Assembly: GCA_043778205.1 (NCBI GenBank) | Contig: JAYWGO010000177.1 | Span: 28,429-92,428, forward strand | DNA length: 64,000 nt | Direction of reading: 5' to 3' | Source of the DNA: JAAFIP01 sp043778205 | Lineage (GTDB): Bacteria; Pseudomonadota; Gammaproteobacteria; Burkholderiales; Burkholderiaceae_C | Part shown: positions 60,612 to 64,000 of the stretch, piece by piece | Layout: each line of letters opens with the position of its first letter | Position numbering within the stretch: position 1 is the first letter of the stretch | Notes under the pieces: model-generated | The model's database searches: none | The model's input: only the letters and a program-made list of their open reading frames with translations | What the model was told of the DNA's origin: nothing | Position numbers and translations under genes: made by a program

Positions 60612-61525
60612 CCCTGCAGCGCAGAATTTTTAGGCAACTGGGCCACAAGAAAATCTACCAGCACCCGCACACGCGGTGCCAGGCCTGCGCGGTGCGGGTA
60701 AAAAATAGCCATGCCCGCGTCGCTGCTGTGGTGCTGGCGTGGCAGTACTTCTACCAGAGCACCGGTTTGCAGTGCCTCAAACGCATGGTGGCGGCCCATG
60801 CGCGCAATGCCCATGTGCAACAAGGCTGCGTCCAAAATCACTTCAGGGTCCGAGATGAGCAGCTTGGGCCGTCCCTCAAATGCCACCAGTTTATTTTTAT
60901 CTTTGAACAACCACGGCGCGACCAAGCCGGTTAAAAACTTTACCCGCAGAAGATCGTGGTTTGCCAGCTCGCTGTAGTGCTTTGGGGTGCCGCGCGACTT
61001 CAAATAGCGTGGGCTGGCCACCAGCACGGGGTTGAGTTTGCAAATTTTGCGCGCCACCATGCCCTCGGGCGGCTGCGCGCCACCGCGGATACCCACATCA
61101 AAACCTTCGCGCACCAAGTCAACCTTCTGGTCGTTCAAATTCAGCTCCACCTGCACTTGGGGGTGCTCTGCATAAAACTCGGGCAGTAAGGGCAGCACAA
61201 AACGCCGTCCAAAGCCCACGGGGCAGTTCATGCGCACCCAACCCTGTGGTACGCGGCCCAGCGTGGCCTGGGCCGCCGCTGCTTCTAAACTGCCCAGACC
61301 TTCGCGTGTCTGCGTAATAAACGCTTTGCCTTCTTCGGTCAGCGACAGTTGGCGCGTAGTGCGGTTAAACAGCCGCACCTGTAGCAGCGCCTCTAGTGAC
61401 GCTACGTTTTTGCTCACCGCAGCAGGGGTCAGGTTGAGCACTTTGGCTGCAGCAGTAAAGCTGCCGCTGTCGGCCGTCTGCACCGCGCTGATCAAGCCGG
61501 GCAGGGTGGTTTGCAGGTTCTTCAT
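60608..61525 (-). CDS. LysR-family transcriptional regulator
   Basis: A 305-residue regulator. The N-terminal winged helix-turn-helix (FTAAAKVLNLTPAAVSKNVASLE) is followed by a periplasmic-binding-like effector domain (VRMNCPVGFGRRFVLP onward). Its start is 116 bases from the divergent oxidoreductase gene at 61642, its probable target, as is usual for this family. Confidence 0.93.
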   Translation of the reverse strand: MKNLQTTLPGLISAVQTADSGSFTAAAKVLNLTPAAVSKNVASLEALLQVRLFNRTTRQLSLTEEGKAFITQTREGLGSLEAAAAQATLGRVPQGWVRMNCPVGFGRRFVLPLLPEFYAEHPQVQVELNLNDQKVDLVREGFDVGIRGGAQPPEGMVARKICKLNPVLVASPRYLKSRGTPKHYSELANHDLLRVKFLTGLVAPWLFKDKNKLVAFEGRPKLLISDPEVILDAALLHMGIARMGRHHAFEALQTGALVEVLPRQHHSSDAGMAIFYPHRAGLAPRVRVLVDFLVAQLPKNSALQG

Positions 61526-61641
61526 GGTTTTATATTCAACTATTAGTTGTGAATGTTGTGATTGATTATGTCTTTTTTAAAGCTCCGTGCAAGTCCACAA
61601 TTGAGCCCATCAACAACCCCTTTATTTTTTAGGAGCCCATT

Positions 61642-62328
61642 ATGAAAATCGCAATTTTAGGTACCGGTATGGTCGGTCAAACGCTGGCTGCTGCGCTGGT
61701 TGCCAAAGGCCATGAAGTGATGATCGGCACGCGTGACGTAAGCGTATCGATGGCCAATACGCAGCCTAATGCCTACGGCATGCCCGGTTTTGGTATTTGG
61801 CACAAAGACCACCCTACTGTGCGTGTAAGCGCATTTTCTGATGCAGCTGCGTTTGGCGACCTGTTAATTAACGCCAGCGGTGGGGCTGTATCGTTAGATG
61901 TACTAGCCCAAGCCAAAGCAGGCAGTGTGGGCAACAAAGTACTGATTGACGTTGCCAACAATCTAAATCTTAGCAAGGGCATGCCGCCCATGTCGCGCAG
62001 TACTGACGCAGCAGGCGCAGGCCTTGCAGAGCAGATTCAGGCTAAATTTCCTAATTTGCGGGTGGTTAAAACGCTTAACACCATGACCGCAGGGGTGATG
62101 GTTAACCCAAAATTAGTCGCTGCTGGTGACAGCACCGTTTTTATGAGCGGAAACGACGCACAGGCCAAGCACACCGTGCAAGGTATTTTGCAATCTTTCG
62201 GCTGGAGGGACATACTGGACTTGGGCGACATTACCAGCAGCCGTGGTGCAGAAATGCTGATGCCTATCTGGCTGCGCGCGATGGGCGCTTTGGGTACGGG
62301 CTCGTTCAATTTCAAAATTGCCCGTTGA
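61642..62328 (+). CDS. NADP-dependent oxidoreductase (F420-reductase-like)
   Basis: A 228-residue protein with the Rossmann motif GTGMVG at residues 7-12 and Arg in GTRDVS, suited to NADPH. It belongs to the coenzyme F420-dependent NADP oxidoreductase family, which in bacteria without F420 has other substrates. It is divergent from the LysR gene with an AGGAG ribosome site. Role unknown. Confidence 0.88.
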   Translation: MKIAILGTGMVGQTLAAALVAKGHEVMIGTRDVSVSMANTQPNAYGMPGFGIWHKDHPTVRVSAFSDAAAFGDLLINASGGAVSLDVLAQAKAGSVGNKVLIDVANNLNLSKGMPPMSRSTDAAGAGLAEQIQAKFPNLRVVKTLNTMTAGVMVNPKLVAAGDSTVFMSGNDAQAKHTVQGILQSFGWRDILDLGDITSSRGAEMLMPIWLRAMGALGTGSFNFKIAR

Positions 62329-62679
62329 TGGGGAGGCGTTGCCATGGGGTTTAAAAGCACCCAAGAAAAGCAAACCACCTTACTACAAAATACATAGCTA
62401 CTTGTGCAGCATTTCCTTGGGCCACCGAGCTATAAGCTTAGCAACAGTCGCCCCGTGCTGGTAGCAGACTGCGCAAAATATCACGGCAATCTTGAGGGTA
62501 AACCCTATTAATTTGCTATCCCGAAACCGATTTCGATTCCATAATTACGGCATTCCAGAGAGTGCACAGCGCAAAACTTGATGCATCCACCCCTAGCGCG
62601 AAGGCTTACCCGCCTTCGCATTTTGGTTAACAAGACGACAGCCGCTACCCGCAGCCGCCCTTACAGAGAGACAGACACG
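62329..62679. other. Gene-free region before the ABC binding-protein gene
   Basis: A 351-base stretch with repeat copy H (62392-62440), a short dyad CGAAA-N4-TTTCG at 62522-62535, and no supported gene. The promoter of the next gene is probably in the right part; I could not place it. Confidence 0.5.
62392..62440 (+). repeat. Interspersed repeat copy H
   Basis: A copy with ACATAGCTACTTGTGCAGC, then ATTTCCTTGGGCCACCGAGC and TATAAGC. It shares a 31-base identical stretch with copy G inside ubiA. Confidence 0.88.
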
Positions 62680-63834
62680 ATGCAACGCCGTCAATTTTTA
62701 TCCCGTATCAGCCAAGCCAGCGTGCTGGCAGCCGCCCCCGCCTTTGTTACCCGCGCTTGGGCCCAAGAAGGCATTAATGCCAAGACCATCACCATCGGCA
62801 GCTCTGGCGCATTGAGTGGCCCCTTAGGTGCCTATGGCGTAAACCTGAAAACAGGTGTCGATGCCGCAATGGCCCAAATTAACGCCAAGGGCGGTATCCA
62901 CGGCCGCACTTTGCAGTTTCAAATGGTAGATGACGCTTACGCACCCGCCCGCACACTTGAAAACGTGAAAAAAATGGCCGCTGACGGTGGCGTGTTTGCT
63001 CTCATGTCATGCATTGGCACCCCCAACAACGCTGCCATCATGCCCCTGGTGGATGAGCTTAACCTGCCCTACGTAGCACCGCTTTCTGGTGCTAGCAGCC
63101 TGCGTAAAAACACCTCGCGCAACATTTTTCACGTGCGCGCCAGCTACACCGAAGAAGCCCAGCGCTTGGCCGACAGGCTGGTGGGCATGGGGATTGGCAA
63201 TATTGCGATTGTGTACCTAGACAATCCTTTTGGCAAAGAAGTGCTGGCCGACACGCAGCGCGCTTTGGCCGTTAAAGGTGTCAAGGCGATAGCCGAAGTG
63301 GCGCTGGCCGCTGACGGCAAGAACCTTGACGCTGCTGTAGCCCAGCTGATTGCTGCCAAGCCTGCCGCCGTAGTTTTAGGTACTGCAGGGGCAGCCTCCA
63401 CCGGGCTGGTTGCCGCGATTAAGAAAATATCGCCACTGATGCCGATTGCAGGCCTCAGCGTGGCGCTGACCAGTGATGGTATTGCACAGTTAGGTGCGGC
63501 GGCAGCCGGCATTGCCATTACCATGGTGTTTCCCGACGCGAACCGCGCTAAATTTGCCGTGGTGCGTGACTACCAGGCGGCCATGCGCGCTGCAGGCAAG
63601 GCAGAGTTTGCCTCGGGCAGCCTAGAGAGCTATATCAATACCATGGTGCTGGCTGAAGGGCTGCAGCGCGCGGGCCGCGAGGTGAGCCGCGCCAGCCTGC
63701 GCAATGCGCTGGCAGGTCTGCGTAACTTTGACCTGGGTGGCTTTAGCCTGGACTACAGCGCCGCGCCCTATGTAGGCTCAAAGTTTGTAGAGCTGGGCGT
63801 GCTGGCCAGCGGCGGCCGCTTTGTAAGCTATTGA
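62680..63834 (+). CDS. Branched-chain-type ABC substrate-binding protein
   Basis: A 384-residue periplasmic binding protein of the LivK type. The signal peptide has a Tat-like RRQFLSR motif near the N-terminus, then a hydrophobic stretch and AWAQ. The mature part begins KTITIGSSGALSGPLG. The ATG at 62680 is the start; the frame is open to 62578, which would extend the signal. No permease gene is visible downstream before the window ends, so it may act alone or with a distant transporter. Confidence 0.88.
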   Translation: MQRRQFLSRISQASVLAAAPAFVTRAWAQEGINAKTITIGSSGALSGPLGAYGVNLKTGVDAAMAQINAKGGIHGRTLQFQMVDDAYAPARTLENVKKMAADGGVFALMSCIGTPNNAAIMPLVDELNLPYVAPLSGASSLRKNTSRNIFHVRASYTEEAQRLADRLVGMGIGNIAIVYLDNPFGKEVLADTQRALAVKGVKAIAEVALAADGKNLDAAVAQLIAAKPAAVVLGTAGAASTGLVAAIKKISPLMPIAGLSVALTSDGIAQLGAAAAGIAITMVFPDANRAKFAVVRDYQAAMRAAGKAEFASGSLESYINTMVLAEGLQRAGREVSRASLRNALAGLRNFDLGGFSLDYSAAPYVGSKFVELGVLASGGRFVSY

Positions 63835-63938
63835 TCAGGCCTAATAAAGTTTGAACCTTTGCTATCTTTTTTAGGCTATGTCATCGTTAACTATTGGTAT
63901 ACACTAAACCCTTATGAATCAACAAGTTAGGTGATGCC

Positions 63939-64000
63939 ATGAGACGAGAAGACTTTCAAGCCCTAGCCGCGAACATTGAGACTTTGACCCCGCATCAAAG
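63939..64000 (+). CDS. Start of an unidentified gene at the window edge
   Basis: Only 20 codons are visible (start RREDFQALAANIETLTPHQ), with AGGTG just upstream. The short Leu-Thr-Pro-rich start recalls the N-terminus of IS1595-type transposases, but so few residues cannot decide. If it is an insertion sequence, its left end would be in 63870-63938. Confidence 0.3.
   Translation, partial: MRREDFQALAANIETLTPHQ

Overview
The window is chromosomal DNA from a betaproteobacterium, most likely a member of the Comamonadaceae or a close relative in the Burkholderiales. The spc/alpha ribosomal protein order, the trpD...trpC-ung neighbourhood and the protein sequences point there. I cannot name the genus. 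Eight copies of a roughly 45-50 bp interspersed repeat, mostly intergenic, run through the right two thirds of the window.

Region 1 (1-22.0 kb) is a complete aryl-polyene pigment gene cluster, about 20 kb long, lying between the 3' end of trpD (1-280) and trpC (21148-21984), which is followed by ung. It has three arms: 303-7427 on the minus strand, 7487-15438 on the plus strand and 15484-19813 on the minus strand, plus a glycosyltransferase gene on the plus strand. It encodes two acyl carrier proteins, an AMP-dependent ligase, two ketosynthases and a chain-length-factor-like partner, a ketoreductase, three hotdog dehydratase-like proteins, an MMPL exporter, a LolA-like carrier, two acyltransferases, a methyltransferase, a hydrolase, a deacetylase, a PAP2 phosphatase, a MipA-type outer membrane protein, a chorismatase-like enzyme (XanB2 type) and a flavin-dependent halogenase-like enzyme. 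The last two point to a xanthomonadin-like product: an aryl polyene started from a hydroxybenzoate made from chorismate and possibly halogenated.

Region 2 (23.0-30.5 kb) is a polyol (mannitol/sorbitol) operon: binding protein, two permeases, ATPase, mannitol-dehydrogenase-family enzyme, SDR polyol dehydrogenase and an AraC-type regulator. A strong hairpin separates the binding protein gene from the permeases, and direct repeats upstream may be regulator sites. A patatin-like gene follows on the opposite strand.

Region 3 (32.0-41.4 kb) is the spc and alpha ribosomal operons from rplN to rplQ, with secY, rpmJ and rpoA. It has a near-consensus promoter before rplN, and initiator tRNA-Met with a terminator lies downstream.

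Region 4 (41.4-45.5 kb) holds housekeeping and hypothetical genes, a membrane-bound cytochrome c, tRNA-Arg(CCG), a small Cys-rich protein gene and a second patatin-like lipoprotein gene.

Region 5 (45.8-53.9 kb) is the least familiar part. Two tandem paralogous unknown genes lead into a DyP-type peroxidase gene. Facing them is a minus-strand run of a cyclic-nucleotide-binding protein, a 1125-residue SAM/class III cyclase/ATPase protein and, coupled by an ATGA overlap, a catalase-like heme protein. I suggest a cyclic-nucleotide-linked heme peroxidase module.

Region 6 (54.1-64 kb) has uvrA, a secreted DUF11-type repeat protein, ssb, ubiA (with one repeat copy inside its coding frame), a LysR regulator divergent from an NADP oxidoreductase, a Tat-exported ABC substrate-binding protein, and the first codons of an unidentified gene at the edge.
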